From: Methyloversatilis thermotolerans
Lineage (GTDB): Bacteria > Pseudomonadota > Gammaproteobacteria > Burkholderiales > Rhodocyclaceae
Reading direction: 5' to 3'
DNA length: 64,000 nucleotides
NCBI RefSeq assembly: GCF_000372885.1
Contig: NZ_KB889967.1
Location: forward strand, 2,989,430-3,053,429
The translations under genes were made by a program, and so were the position numbers. Shown here in pieces: positions 8,712 to 17,803 of the stretch (position 1 is the first letter of the stretch; the number at the start of each line of letters is the position of its first letter). The notes under the pieces are model-generated. The model worked only from the letters and a program-made list of their open reading frames with translations. It was not told where the DNA came from and made no database searches.

Positions 8712-11339
8712 TCAAGCGGTGCTCAGCGCACGCGGTCGCACCCCGATATCCCGCCAGCTCTCCGGATGGCAGGTAAACAGCAGTATCTGATGGCGCTGCG
8801 CAGCATCGAACAGCACGCGTTTCATGCGCGCCAGTCGCTCGCTGTCGCTGTGTACCAGCGCATCGTCGAGAATGATGAGCGTGGGGCGGCCGGCGGCCTG
8901 CAACAGATCGGCACAGGCGAGACGGGTAATCACGCCCATCTGCTCGCGAGCGCCGAAGCTGAGTTCGTCCACCCGCCCCGGCACACCATCGTCGCGCCGC
9001 AGCGGGCCGGGCTTCAGGTCTTCGTCCAGCGTAACGACGGCGCCCGGGAACAGCAGGCCGAGATAGTGGTTCAGATGACGCTGCAGCGGTGCCTGCAGCC
9101 GCCGTGTCAGCGCCTGCCGCTTTTCGCGCAGCCGCGCCAGCAGCAGATCGAGCGCGCGGGCACGCCGTGCCAGTTCGTCCTGCCGGCGCCGGGCCGCCGC
9201 CAGATCGCGCGCCAGAGCGGCCCGTCTTTCGTCCAGCCCCTGCGCGCCGATGGCCTGCAATTCGGCTTCCAGCCGGGTGATGTCGTCGCGTCGCTGCGCC
9301 TGCGTGTGCGCCAGCAGTTCGGCGCTGCGCTCCAGGCGCTGCACGTCCTGCTGCAAGGCATCCGGCCGGACGCGCTCGAGTTCGTTCAGCAGTGCATCGA
9401 TGCGCTGCGCAAGCACGGCGCGCTGCGAGACGGCATCGACCAGGGCCGCTTGTGCCGTGTCCTGTTGCTGCCGCCGCGCCGGATCGTCCAGCCGGGCGCG
9501 CGCCGCGACGGATTCGCGGTGCGCGGCATGCAGCGCCGCCTCGCTGGCGGCGCAGCGGTTGCGCGCCTCGGACAGGCGCCGTGTCGCCTCGGTGAGGGCA
9601 CGCCCCGCCGATTCCTCGTCGGATTCGGCGTGCGCCAGCGTGGGCAGGGTGCCGTCGTCGTGTTCCGGTGCGGCCTGCAGCCGCTTTTCCAGTTCCGCCA
9701 GACGGCCACCGAGGGCCGCATGGCTCACCCGCAATGCGTCCACACCCTGTGGCGCCAGTACCTTGAGTGCGGCCGCCGCGGCGCGCGATTCGCCCTGCAG
9801 TCCGGCATGACGCTTCTGACGCGCCTCCGCCTCATCCAGCGATGCCACCCCCAGTGCGAGCAGCCGTGCCGCGTGCCGGTCGGCCAACTGCGCGCCTTCG
9901 CGCGCCAGTGCGGCCAGGTCGCGACCGCCCGGCTCTATGCGCAGGCGACCGTGGCCGGGCAGCAGCACGGTCGTCGCCTCGGACAGCAGGCGTTCGCCGC
10001 TGCCGCTGAAAACCTCATCGCCGATGTGCAGCGCCCGTCCGTCGTCGAGTGCGAAGCGCAACCGCGTGGCCACCGCCGCGCGCCGGATGTCCAGTTCGCG
10101 CATCTGCTGCGCCAGTTCGCGCAGCGCGGCCAGATCGGCCGCGCGCACTTCACACGCGGCCGCCGCAGCCTGCAGCGCCAGTACGCGCGTCTGCTCCGCC
10201 TCCGCCTGGGCAAGCGTCGTCTGCAGCGCGGCGATGCGGGCGCGCAGCTCGTCGCGCTCGCGCTGCGCCGCGGTGTGGCTGTCACGCATCCGTACGGCAG
10301 CCAGTACCCGGCGCGCCTCGTCATGGCGCCGCTGCGCAGCGTCCGCCTCCCGCTGCCACGGCGCGGCCGCCGCGAGCGCATCATCGTGCACCTGCCGTGC
10401 TTCGCGCAGCGCCTGCTCGCGCACCTCCGCGCTGCGCTGCTCGCCGGCCAGCGCGTCGAGCTGGCGGCGCAGCAGGTCGATGCGCGCATCCAGCGAATCC
10501 AGCGCCTCTCGTTCGACCGCCACACGCGTCTGCATGGACTGCGCTTCGGCCAGCGCGCTGCGTGCAGCGGCCGCCTGCGTGCGCAGCGTCTCCCATGGAC
10601 GCTCGGCGGCGTCGGCCGCCTGCTCGCCACGCAACTGTGCCAGGCGATCCACCTTCTGCCGGCATGCCTGCAGATCGGCATCGACCCGCGCCAGTTCATC
10701 CGCCAGGCGGCCACATCGTTGCTGCGCGTCCAGCCAGGCTCCGCGCGGCTTGTCGGATGCCGGCGTCAGCAGTTCGTTACGCAGCTTCTCGACCTCGGCG
10801 GTCACCTCGTCACCGTCGCCGCCGGCGACTTCGCCCAGCGAGGCGGTGAGCGCGCCGCGCAGGTGGTCGGTGGCATGCGTCACCGCGTCGCCCACCTCCT
10901 GCGCGCCGCCCTGCTCTATCCACAGCAGGCCGGGTATGCCCCAGTCCTCGGCCTTGCTCGCGCCGCGCAGCGCATGCGTGAAGCCCAGCCGAGCGGCGAG
11001 GAAGTCCTCCGCCTCGCTGCCCTCGAGCGACCTGTCGCCGTACTGCAATGTGCAGCGCTTGCGACCGAGGAAGCGCTTGTTCAAGCGGCAGTGCCGGCCA
11101 TCCAGTTCGAACTCGATGTCGACCTCGGGAGACGCAGCCGGATCGTCCCACGGCCGCAGATGTTCGACCGCGCCCGAGCGGTAGCGCTCGAAGAAGGCCG
11201 CACGCAGTGCCGCGACCAGCGTGCTCTTGCCCGCCTCGTTGGGGCCGGCGAACAGATTGATGCCGGCGTCCATGCCGGCGATCTCGAAGGGCTGGCGGAA
11301 GCGGCGGAACTGCTCCACGCGCAGACGCGTGATTTTCAT
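8712..11339 (-). CDS. SbcC/YhaN-like AAA ATPase with long coiled coil
   Basis: The product has 875 residues. Walker A 'GPNEAGKST' lies near residue 33. Long Ala/Arg/Glu coiled-coil arms fill about 170-720. A C-terminal lobe holds the ABC signature-like 'LSFGAREQMG' and Walker B 'TLIILDDALVHSD'. This is the SMC/Rad50-like head-and-arm plan; the arm tip has no CxxC zinc hook, as in YhaN rather than SbcC. The start overlaps the stop of the nuclease gene by four bases (ATGA), so translation is coupled. Together they should form a DNA-end-processing complex. Confidence 0.88.
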   Translation of the reverse strand: MKITRLRVEQFRRFRQPFEIAGMDAGINLFAGPNEAGKSTLVAALRAAFFERYRSGAVEHLRPWDDPAASPEVDIEFELDGRHCRLNKRFLGRKRCTLQYGDRSLEGSEAEDFLAARLGFTHALRGASKAEDWGIPGLLWIEQGGAQEVGDAVTHATDHLRGALTASLGEVAGGDGDEVTAEVEKLRNELLTPASDKPRGAWLDAQQRCGRLADELARVDADLQACRQKVDRLAQLRGEQAADAAERPWETLRTQAAAARSALAEAQSMQTRVAVEREALDSLDARIDLLRRQLDALAGEQRSAEVREQALREARQVHDDALAAAAPWQREADAAQRRHDEARRVLAAVRMRDSHTAAQRERDELRARIAALQTTLAQAEAEQTRVLALQAAAAACEVRAADLAALRELAQQMRELDIRRAAVATRLRFALDDGRALHIGDEVFSGSGERLLSEATTVLLPGHGRLRIEPGGRDLAALAREGAQLADRHAARLLALGVASLDEAEARQKRHAGLQGESRAAAAALKVLAPQGVDALRVSHAALGGRLAELEKRLQAAPEHDDGTLPTLAHAESDEESAGRALTEATRRLSEARNRCAASEAALHAAHRESVAARARLDDPARRQQQDTAQAALVDAVSQRAVLAQRIDALLNELERVRPDALQQDVQRLERSAELLAHTQAQRRDDITRLEAELQAIGAQGLDERRAALARDLAAARRRQDELARRARALDLLLARLREKRQALTRRLQAPLQRHLNHYLGLLFPGAVVTLDEDLKPGPLRRDDGVPGRVDELSFGAREQMGVITRLACADLLQAAGRPTLIILDDALVHSDSERLARMKRVLFDAAQRHQILLFTCHPESWRDIGVRPRALSTA

Positions 11340-12457
11340 CGCGACGCCCCCGTGCGGCGCGCGTCGAGCAGACCGGCCAGCAGCACCAGGGCGTCGCGTG
11401 CCGCTTCGCCGTCGGCCTCCTGCTGGGCGGCGCGCAGATCGGCGATCACCTCGCCCAGATAGCCCTCGGCCGCCAGCGCAGCGATGTCGGCATCGGTGGG
11501 TTCGATGCACAGCCGGTCGACATCGGCCAGCACCGCACGCGCGCGGCCGCGCGCGTGGTTCAGTGCATCGCGCACGCGGTTCAGCCCGGCCAGGTCAACC
11601 TGGCCGTCGATGCCCAGTTGCACCACCTCGTGCGGCTCCAGCGCGGCCAGCCAGTCGCACAGCGCATCGACATCGCTGTCGACCCGCAGGCTGCGCTGTT
11701 CGTCACGCCAGCGATAGCGGCCGGTGCTCACCGGCTCGACCCGCGGCGGGGCGCCAGCGCACTCGAGTTCGACCACGAGCGCGCGTCCGGAATCATTGTT
11801 GCGGAAGCGATCGGTTTCCGGTGTGCCGCTGTACCAGCAGCGGTCATCGATGCGACGGCAGCCGTGCCAGTCGCCCAGCGCGAGGTAGTCGAGCCGCGCA
11901 CGCGCCGCGCGGTCGGCCGCGATCGGATTGGCCGAATCGATGTCCTCGGCCAGCACACCCTGCACCGCGCCGTGCGCAAGCCCGAGCCGGAACAGGTCCG
12001 GCGGTGTGGCCTGCGCGTCGAACCACTCGGTCAGGTCGCTGTAGGTGTGACGCTGCGTCAGCGGCGCCGGCAGCACGACCACCGACTGCGCCGGCAGATG
12101 CAAGGGCTGTGGCGACAGACACAGGTGCACATGCGGTGGCACCGCGCCCAAGCGCAATGCACGCGTCCACACCGATTCGGCCAGCGCGGCGTCATGATTG
12201 CCCGGCAGCAGCACCCACGGACCGGCAAAGCCGCGCAGCGCATTGAACAGCCGCAGCACGGTCTTGTCGGCGATGCCCTGGGCATCGAATACATCGCCGG
12301 CGACCAGCACCAGGTCGCAGCGCCGCTCATGCGCCAGCGCGGCCAGGCGCTCGACCGCGGCGAGCCGCGCCTCGGCGAGCAGGGCCGCTTCGTCCGCTTC
12401 GAACTGACCGTACTGCCTGCCGATCTGCCAATCGGCGGTGTGGAGGATTGTGAGCAC
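11336..12457 (-). CDS. SbcD/YhaO-like DNA repair nuclease
   Basis: This is a 373-residue calcineurin-type phosphoesterase of the Mre11/SbcD superfamily. The metal-binding motifs are in order at the N-terminus: 'HTADWQIG' (D, H), 'GDVFDAQG', 'GNHD' and, further on, 'LGDWHG'. A C-terminal capping domain follows. GTG 12457 is taken as the start because the phosphoesterase fold begins directly there; an upstream ATG at 12607 would add 50 low-complexity residues. It is translationally coupled to the SbcC/YhaN-like ATPase. The likely role is exo/endonuclease processing of double-strand ends or hairpins. Confidence 0.88.
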   Translation of the reverse strand: MLTILHTADWQIGRQYGQFEADEAALLAEARLAAVERLAALAHERRCDLVLVAGDVFDAQGIADKTVLRLFNALRGFAGPWVLLPGNHDAALAESVWTRALRLGAVPPHVHLCLSPQPLHLPAQSVVVLPAPLTQRHTYSDLTEWFDAQATPPDLFRLGLAHGAVQGVLAEDIDSANPIAADRAARARLDYLALGDWHGCRRIDDRCWYSGTPETDRFRNNDSGRALVVELECAGAPPRVEPVSTGRYRWRDEQRSLRVDSDVDALCDWLAALEPHEVVQLGIDGQVDLAGLNRVRDALNHARGRARAVLADVDRLCIEPTDADIAALAAEGYLGEVIADLRAAQQEADGEAARDALVLLAGLLDARRTGASR

Positions 12458-12765
12458 TGGATGGAATGAAGGACACGATGGGCGCGCACTGCACCGGCAT
12501 TCTATCCGCGTGCGCAGCCTTGTCCCCGGGGCGGACGGCGACTCGAGCCGCGCGCCGCGAAAAATGACGGCACACGAGGGGGCGGCGCGATGCCGATACG
12601 CCGGCACCAGCGGTCATCAAGCTGACGCAAGGCCGCTCGCGCGACGATCGAACACCTGCCGTGCTGCGCGTGTATGATGGTTTTCACGGGTCGGTGCTGC
12701 CCACCCGACCGTCAGGCACACCGCAAGGCGTGCTCCCGCCCACGCGTCACCGGAAGGCCAGCCTC
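12458..12765. other. Divergent intergenic region, nuclease / dksA-like
   Basis: These 308 bases separate two divergent genes. On the plus strand a TATGAT -10-like hexamer lies at 12673-12678, without a good -35. A short inverted repeat (GGTCGG/CCGACC) lies near 12690-12712 in the presumed dksA leader. No gene is supported here. Confidence 0.3.
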
Positions 12766-13194
12766 ATGACACAACCCGCCGTGACCGACGTCGACAGCGA
12801 AGCCGAACTGCTGGCATCCCCGCCGTCCGAATACATGTCGCCCGCGCAGCTTGCCTTCTTTCGCGCCCGACTGCTCGCCGAGCGGGACGCGCTGCTGAAG
12901 TCGGCTCACCAGACCACGCTGCATCTGCACGAATTCGAGCGCACGCCCGACCCGTCGGACCGCGCCTCGCTCGAGGAAGACCACTCGCTTGAACTGCGTG
13001 TGCGCGATCGCGAGCGCAAGCATCTGCACACGATAGACGAGGCGCTCGCACGCATCGACGACGGCAGCTACGGCTGGTGCGAATTCACCGGCGAACCGAT
13101 AGGGCTGGCGCGCCTGCTGGCGAGACCGACCGCCACGCTGTCGGTCGAGGCGCAGGAACTGCACGAGAAGCGCCGCCGCATGCGCGGCGGCTGA
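12766..13194 (+). CDS. dksA: DksA-type RNA polymerase-binding regulator, cysteine-poor
   Basis: The product has 142 residues, near the usual DksA length. The start at 12766 follows GGAAGG. The N-terminal coiled coil contains 'DPSDRASLEEDHSLELR', whose acidic tip is the part inserted into the RNA polymerase secondary channel. The C-terminal globular part 'GWCEFTGEPIG...RPTATLS' keeps only one of the four zinc cysteines. Such cysteine-poor DksA proteins are common and need not bind zinc. The expected role is ppGpp-dependent control of stable RNA and amino-acid promoters. Whether this is the main copy cannot be decided here. Confidence 0.85.
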   Translation: MTQPAVTDVDSEAELLASPPSEYMSPAQLAFFRARLLAERDALLKSAHQTTLHLHEFERTPDPSDRASLEEDHSLELRVRDRERKHLHTIDEALARIDDGSYGWCEFTGEPIGLARLLARPTATLSVEAQELHEKRRRMRGG

Positions 13195-13201
13195 TGCCGC
13201 C

Positions 13202-13459
13202 TCAGTGCGTGCGCCGTGCCGGCGCGGCGGCGCCGCGGCCGTCGATGAAGCGGAAGGTGATGCGGCCCTTGCTGAAATCATAGGGCGACATTTCGAGCGA
13301 CACCTTGTCGCCGGCGATGATGCGGATGTGGTGCTTGCGCATCTTGCCGCTGGTGTAGGCCACGATCATGTGACCGTTCTCCAGCGTGACGCGATAGCGC
13401 GAATCGGGCAGCACTTCGGTCACGACGCCATTCATGTCCAACAGTTCTTCTTTGGCCAT
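13202..13459 (-). CDS. infA: Translation initiation factor IF-1, extended paralogue
   Basis: The product has 85 residues with one S1/OB fold: '[15 protein letters not shown]', then '[11 protein letters not shown]', '[12 protein letters not shown]' and 'KGRITFRF' are classic IF-1 landmarks. IF-1 binds the ribosomal A site and assists IF-2 and IF-3. Usual IF-1 has 72 residues; here a 12-residue Ala/Arg tail follows. Betaproteobacteria often carry a second, extended infA outside the ribosomal protein operon, and this looks like that copy. It is convergent with the dksA-like gene, with 7 bp between stops. Confidence 0.92.
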   Translation of the reverse strand: MAKEELLDMNGVVTEVLPDSRYRVTLENGHMIVAYTSGKMRKHHIRIIAGDKVSLEMSPYDFSKGRITFRFIDGRGAAAPARRTH

Positions 13460-13730
13460 TGCGATACTCCCGGATAGGGCATGAGAAAAGATGCCGGGCG
13501 GCGGCCATTCTGGCCAGCGGGCATCGGCGGGACTGACTGCGGAATCGCTTTGGGATGCGAATGGATTCGGGTCGCCGACGACAGAGTCTGCGCGGGAAGG
13601 AAACCGGAAAACTGCAGTGGCGGTGACGCAGGATGACTTGTCCGTGGCGCGGCACCGGCCGCTACTATGCACCGATTGTTCATTTTCTGCCCGGAAATCT
13701 GCGGGCGAAGCATCACAGGACGGATATCCC

Positions 13731-14480
13731 ATGCAGGCAAACCCGGTGATCGAACCGCTGCTGCTCGCCGCGGCGCGCATCTGCACCTTCAATGGCACGC
13801 GCGTGCTCACCAATGCGAGCGGCTTCTTCTTCGAGCGCGACAAGCGTCTGTTCCTGGTCACCAGCCGGCATGTGCTGCATGACGAGCCGAGCCGTCATTT
13901 TCCCGATCGCATCGAGATCGAACTGCACGTCGACGCGGCCAACATGACGCGCTCCACCGGCTTTTCCATCCCGCTCTACCGCGACGGCAAGAGCCTGTGG
14001 CGACAGGGCACCGATCGCGCCGGTGCCATCGACGTGGCATTGATCGAGGTCGATCGCCGTGCGCTGCCGCCATCCGCCGTCTGGCGCGCCTATACGCCGG
14101 CCCACCTGTCGGCCGATCTGGATCGCATCGAGGTAGGCAGTTCGCTGCTGGTGGTCGGCTTCCCGCTCGGTTTCCACGACACGCTGCATCACATGCCGGT
14201 GGTGCGCCAGGCGGGCATCGCCTCGTCGTTCGGCCTGCGCTTTCAGGGCCAGGGCTATTTCCTGACCGATGCGCGCACGCATCGCGGCATCAGCGGCGCG
14301 CCGGTGGTGATGCGCGTGGCCGACGATCCGGCGCGGCTGGGCGACCTGCCGTGGATGCTGCTCGGCGTCCATTCGGCGCGGCTGGATGTCGGCACGCGCG
14401 ACCTGGAACTGGACGAGGCGCTGGGCCTGAACTGCGCCTGGTACGCCGACATCCTGATGACACTCAGCGCCAGCAGGTAG
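13731..14480 (+). CDS. Trypsin-like serine protease, probably cytosolic
   Basis: The product has 249 residues. A chymotrypsin-fold triad is visible: His in 'VTSRHVLHD', Asp in 'IDVALIEVD' and Ser in 'HRGISGAP' (GxSGxP). There is no signal peptide, transmembrane anchor or PDZ domain, so it differs from DegP/DegS proteases. The start at 13731 was chosen because the fold begins soon after it; AGGA lies 12-13 bases upstream. Its substrate is unknown. It is divergent from infA, and the CNNM-type gene follows 51 bp downstream on the same strand. Confidence 0.75.
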   Translation: MQANPVIEPLLLAAARICTFNGTRVLTNASGFFFERDKRLFLVTSRHVLHDEPSRHFPDRIEIELHVDAANMTRSTGFSIPLYRDGKSLWRQGTDRAGAIDVALIEVDRRALPPSAVWRAYTPAHLSADLDRIEVGSSLLVVGFPLGFHDTLHHMPVVRQAGIASSFGLRFQGQGYFLTDARTHRGISGAPVVMRVADDPARLGDLPWMLLGVHSARLDVGTRDLELDEALGLNCAWYADILMTLSASR

Positions 14481-14531
14481 ACTGCGCGCATCGCAGCACG
14501 ACCCGCCGGCGCGCAGGCCGGCGCACCTGCC

Positions 14532-15833
14532 ATGAGCCTGACCCAGAACCTGTTCATCCTGTTCGCGCTGATACTGGCCAGCGCCTTCTTTTCCATCGCC
14601 GAAATCGCGCTCGCCGCATCGCGCCGGCTGCGCCTGCGCCAGATGGCGGACGACGGCGACGCGCGCGCGGAAAAGGTGATGCGCATACAGGAGGATCCGG
14701 GCCACTACTTCACCGTGGTGCAGATCGGCGTCAATGCCATCGCAGTGGCCGGCGGCATCGTTGGCGAGGGCATGCTGAGCCCCTATGTCGCCGGCGTGCT
14801 CGCGCACTGGATGAGCAGCGGCACCGCCGACACCGCAGGCTTCGTGCTGTCCTTCCTCATCGTCACCTCGCTGTTCGTGCTGTGCGCCGACCTCATCCCC
14901 AAGCGCGTGAGCATGGTGGTGCCGGAGGCGCTGGCGGTGCGCGTGGCCGGCCCGATGATGTTCATGACCGCGCTGTTCAGGCCCGCGGTATGGATCTACG
15001 CCCGCCTGACCGACCTGCTGATGAAGCTGCTGCACCTGCCGCAGGTGCGCGAGGACAGGGTGACCCCGGACGACATCCTGGCGCTGGCCGAAGCGGGCGC
15101 GCAGAGCGGCGCGCTGGCGCGGCGCGAGCAGCAGGTGATCGAGAACGTGTTCGAGCTGGACACCCGCACCGTGCCGAGCGCGATGACCCACCGCGAACGC
15201 ATCGCCTACTTCCTGCGTGACGACCCGGATGCGGTCATCCGCGCCCGCATCACGGAAGAACCCTTCTCCACCTATCCGGTGTGCGACGGCGACATCGACC
15301 ACGTGATCGGCTATGTCGACGCCAAGGACCTGTTCCAGCGCGTGCTCAAGAACCAGCCGCTGTCGCTGGCCGACGAAAGCCTGGTGCACAAGGTGCTCAT
15401 CGTGCCGGACCGGCTCACGCTGGCCGAGGTGCTGGACCAGTTCCGGCAGGTGGGCGAGGACTTTGCCATCATCGTGAACGAATACAGCCTGGTGGTCGGC
15501 CTGGTTACGCTGAACGACGTCATGAGCACGGTGATGGGCGATCTGGTGTCGCCCTGGTACGAGGAACAGATCGTGCGCCGCGACGACAATTCCTGGCTGA
15601 TCGACGGCGTGACGCCGATCGCCGACGTGAAGCGCGTGCTCGGCATCGACGAACTGCTGAACGAAGCCGATTACGACACGCTGGCCGGCTTCCTGATGGA
15701 AATGCTGCGCCGCGTGCCGCGCCGCACCGACACCGTCACCTGGGGCGGCTACCGCTTCGAGGTGATGGACGTGGACGCCTTCCGCATCGATCAGGTCATG
15801 GTGACGCGGGTGGTGCCGGAAGCCGGAAGCTGA
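14532..15833 (+). CDS. CNNM/HlyC-type membrane protein (DUF21-CBS-CorC_HlyC)
   Basis: The product has 433 residues. The DUF21 domain with four hydrophobic helices (about 1-180, 'FFSIAEIALAASRRLR') is followed by paired CBS domains (about 200-330) and a C-terminal CorC_HlyC domain (to about 428). Members of this family act in magnesium or cobalt efflux and similar divalent-cation homeostasis in the inner membrane, with the CBS pair sensing nucleotides. Older annotations call them hemolysins without direct evidence. The gene has no obvious operon partner; a secreted glycosidase follows 44 bp later. Confidence 0.9.
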   Translation: MSLTQNLFILFALILASAFFSIAEIALAASRRLRLRQMADDGDARAEKVMRIQEDPGHYFTVVQIGVNAIAVAGGIVGEGMLSPYVAGVLAHWMSSGTADTAGFVLSFLIVTSLFVLCADLIPKRVSMVVPEALAVRVAGPMMFMTALFRPAVWIYARLTDLLMKLLHLPQVREDRVTPDDILALAEAGAQSGALARREQQVIENVFELDTRTVPSAMTHRERIAYFLRDDPDAVIRARITEEPFSTYPVCDGDIDHVIGYVDAKDLFQRVLKNQPLSLADESLVHKVLIVPDRLTLAEVLDQFRQVGEDFAIIVNEYSLVVGLVTLNDVMSTVMGDLVSPWYEEQIVRRDDNSWLIDGVTPIADVKRVLGIDELLNEADYDTLAGFLMEMLRRVPRRTDTVTWGGYRFEVMDVDAFRIDQVMVTRVVPEAGS

Positions 15834-15877
15834 GCGGGCGTACGGGAACGCTTCGCGCGCCGGCGGCTCTGACGGGC

Positions 15878-17089
15878 ATGCATCAGACTGCTCTGCGATC
15901 ACTCCGTCGCGCAGCGTGCGCGCTCATGCTGTTCGGTCCGTTCGTCCCGAGTCATGCCGCCGATCCGGCCTGGCAGGGCGCCGCCTTCGAAGGCGATCAT
16001 GCAGCGCTGCAGAAGCTGGCCGATGCCGGCGCGCGCGTGGTGCGCGTCTATCGCGAACAGGATGCGTGGGTGCTCGACGCCGCGCAGGCGCTGGGCCTGA
16101 AGGTGGTGATGGGCATCTGGCTGGGGCATCCGCGCCACGGCTTCAACTACGCCGACCCGATGCAGGTGGCGGCGCAGGAGGCACGGGTGCGCGATTTCGT
16201 GCAGCGCCACCGGTCTCACCCGGCGCTGCTGGCCTGGGGCGTGGGCAACGAGGTGGAAACCGGGGTTGCCGAGCCGCTGCCCTTGTGGCGCGAAATCAAC
16301 CGCCTCGCCGGCATCGTGAAATCGCTGGACCCGAAGCACCCGACACTCATGGTGGTGGCCGACAACAGCGACGACTGGCTGCGTCCGCTGGCCGACTGCT
16401 GCCATCAGGTCGATCTGCTGGGACTGAATCTGTACGGCGGGTCCATCTTCAATCTGCCGGCGCGGCTGAAGGCGCTGGGCATCGCCAAGCCGGTGCTGGT
16501 GAGCGAACTGGGGCCGCTGGGCCAGTGGCAGGCCGGACGCAAACCCTGGGGCGCGCCGGTGGAACTGACCAGCACGCAGAAGGCCGACTTCTTCCGCGAT
16601 GCGCTGGCTTTCGTTGCCGGGCAGCCGCAGATCGTCGCCGCCCATCCTTTCCTGTGGGGCGAAAAGCAGGAACAGACGGCGACCTGGCACAGCCTGCTGG
16701 CGGACGGCCGGCTCACCGCGATGACCGACGCCATCGCCACCGCCTGGGGCCGGCCACCGCAGCACGCGGCACCGCGCATCGCCGGCATCGGTATCGCGGC
16801 CGACGAATTCGCGCCCGGCGCGGAAGTGTCGGCGGGCGTCGATGCGACCGCGGCGGAGGGCTCGCCACTGGACACCGAGTGGACGGTGCGCGCGGAAGCC
16901 ACCGACCTGCGCGTGGGCGGCGACATCGAAGCGGTGCCGCCGCGCATCGAGGTGAACGTGCTGCACGCCGATGCACGCAGCGTGCGCTTCATCGCCCCGG
17001 CCACGCCCGGCGCCTACCGGCTGTTCATCACGCTGCGCGACCGTCACGGCAAGGTGGCCACCGCCAACCTGCCGTTCCGCGTGCGCTGA
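15878..17089 (+). CDS. Secreted glycoside hydrolase, TIM barrel plus Ig-like domain
   Basis: The product has 403 residues. The signal peptide (about 1-27) ends in 'PSHAAD'. A TIM-barrel glycosidase domain (about 30-300) carries the acid/base pair in 'GVGNEVE' and the probable nucleophile in 'LVSELGPLG', as in clan GH-A enzymes. A C-terminal beta-sandwich (about 310-403) resembles an Ig-like domain. The substrate could be a beta-glucan or another exopolysaccharide; it cannot be read from the sequence. It should act in the periplasm or outside. A REP-repeat region follows directly. Confidence 0.75.
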   Translation: MHQTALRSLRRAACALMLFGPFVPSHAADPAWQGAAFEGDHAALQKLADAGARVVRVYREQDAWVLDAAQALGLKVVMGIWLGHPRHGFNYADPMQVAAQEARVRDFVQRHRSHPALLAWGVGNEVETGVAEPLPLWREINRLAGIVKSLDPKHPTLMVVADNSDDWLRPLADCCHQVDLLGLNLYGGSIFNLPARLKALGIAKPVLVSELGPLGQWQAGRKPWGAPVELTSTQKADFFRDALAFVAGQPQIVAAHPFLWGEKQEQTATWHSLLADGRLTAMTDAIATAWGRPPQHAAPRIAGIGIAADEFAPGAEVSAGVDATAAEGSPLDTEWTVRAEATDLRVGGDIEAVPPRIEVNVLHADARSVRFIAPATPGAYRLFITLRDRHGKVATANLPFRVR

Positions 17090-17803
17090 AATGCTCCGCC
17101 AGCGCAAGCCGACCGCGGCCTTGTCGGTGGCGGTCCGGCGGGCCGCCGGCTGCGTTCATGGCTGCATCGCGGGCAAGCCCGCGCGCGCCCTCACCCCCGG
17201 CCCCTCTCCCACTGATGTGGGCGAGGGGAGACAGGCGCCGTCCCCGATGTGACCCTCGCCCGCATCCGCGGGAGAGGGTGGCGCGCAGCGCCGGGTGAGG
17301 GCCAGCGGCATCGACAGGCCGCGGGCTTCGTTCGTCAGTGGTATCGCGAGCTGCGCTCGCTCCTGCGCAAACCCGCTGCGTTCGCGGTTCGGGCGAGCTG
17401 TTGTGGGAGCGGCCTCTGGCCGCGACGCGGCGTGTGCAGGCCGCCCGGCTTCGTTCAAGGCTGCATCGCGGGCAAGCCCGCGCCCGCCCAACCCTGGCTC
17501 CGCTCACGTTTGTCGCGAGATTCCGTGGGAGCGGCCTCTGGCCGCGATGCGGCGGATGCAGGCCGCCCGGCTTCGTTCAAGGCCGCATCGCGGGGCAAGC
17601 CCGCTCACCCTCACCCCCGGCCCCTCTCCCACTGATGTGGGCGAGGGGAGACAGGCGCCGATGTGACCCTCGCCCGCATCCGCGGGAGAGGGTGGCGCGC
17701 AGCGCCGGGTGAGGGCCAGCGGCATCGACAGGCCGCGGGCTTCGTTCGGGGGTGGTATCGCGAGCTGCGCTCGCTCCTGCGCAAACCCCGGCTCCGTTCG
17801 TGG
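17090..17803. repeat. REP-type repeat cluster with a duplicated 180-bp module
   Basis: No gene is supported in these 714 bases. They hold palindromic REP-like units: GCGGGCAAGCCCGC near 17170 and 17470, and GCGGCCTCTGGCCGC near 17410 and 17531. A full 122-bp unit at 17403-17524 is followed by a partial one from 17525. A separate module of about 180 bases occurs twice, at about 17188-17373 and 17608-17787; both copies contain CCCCTCTCCCACTGATGTGG. The reading frames crossing it are translated repeats, not genes. The same 122-bp unit recurs at 61737-62220. Confidence 0.85.

Noticed and set aside
8631-11462. A 943-residue plus-strand reading frame opposite the SbcC/YhaN-like gene
   Set aside because: It is an antisense shadow: in high-GC DNA the strand opposite a long gene often stays open. 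It has no ribosome site or recognisable domain, while the minus-strand frame has all ATPase motifs.
14532-15833. Hemolysin toxin
   Set aside because: The DUF21-CBS-CorC_HlyC architecture is that of a divalent-cation homeostasis protein; the hemolysin name is historical.
17249-17712. Similar repeat-derived reading frames in the 17.1-17.8 kb region
   Set aside because: Same cause: translated palindromic repeats, no start signals and no homologous domain.
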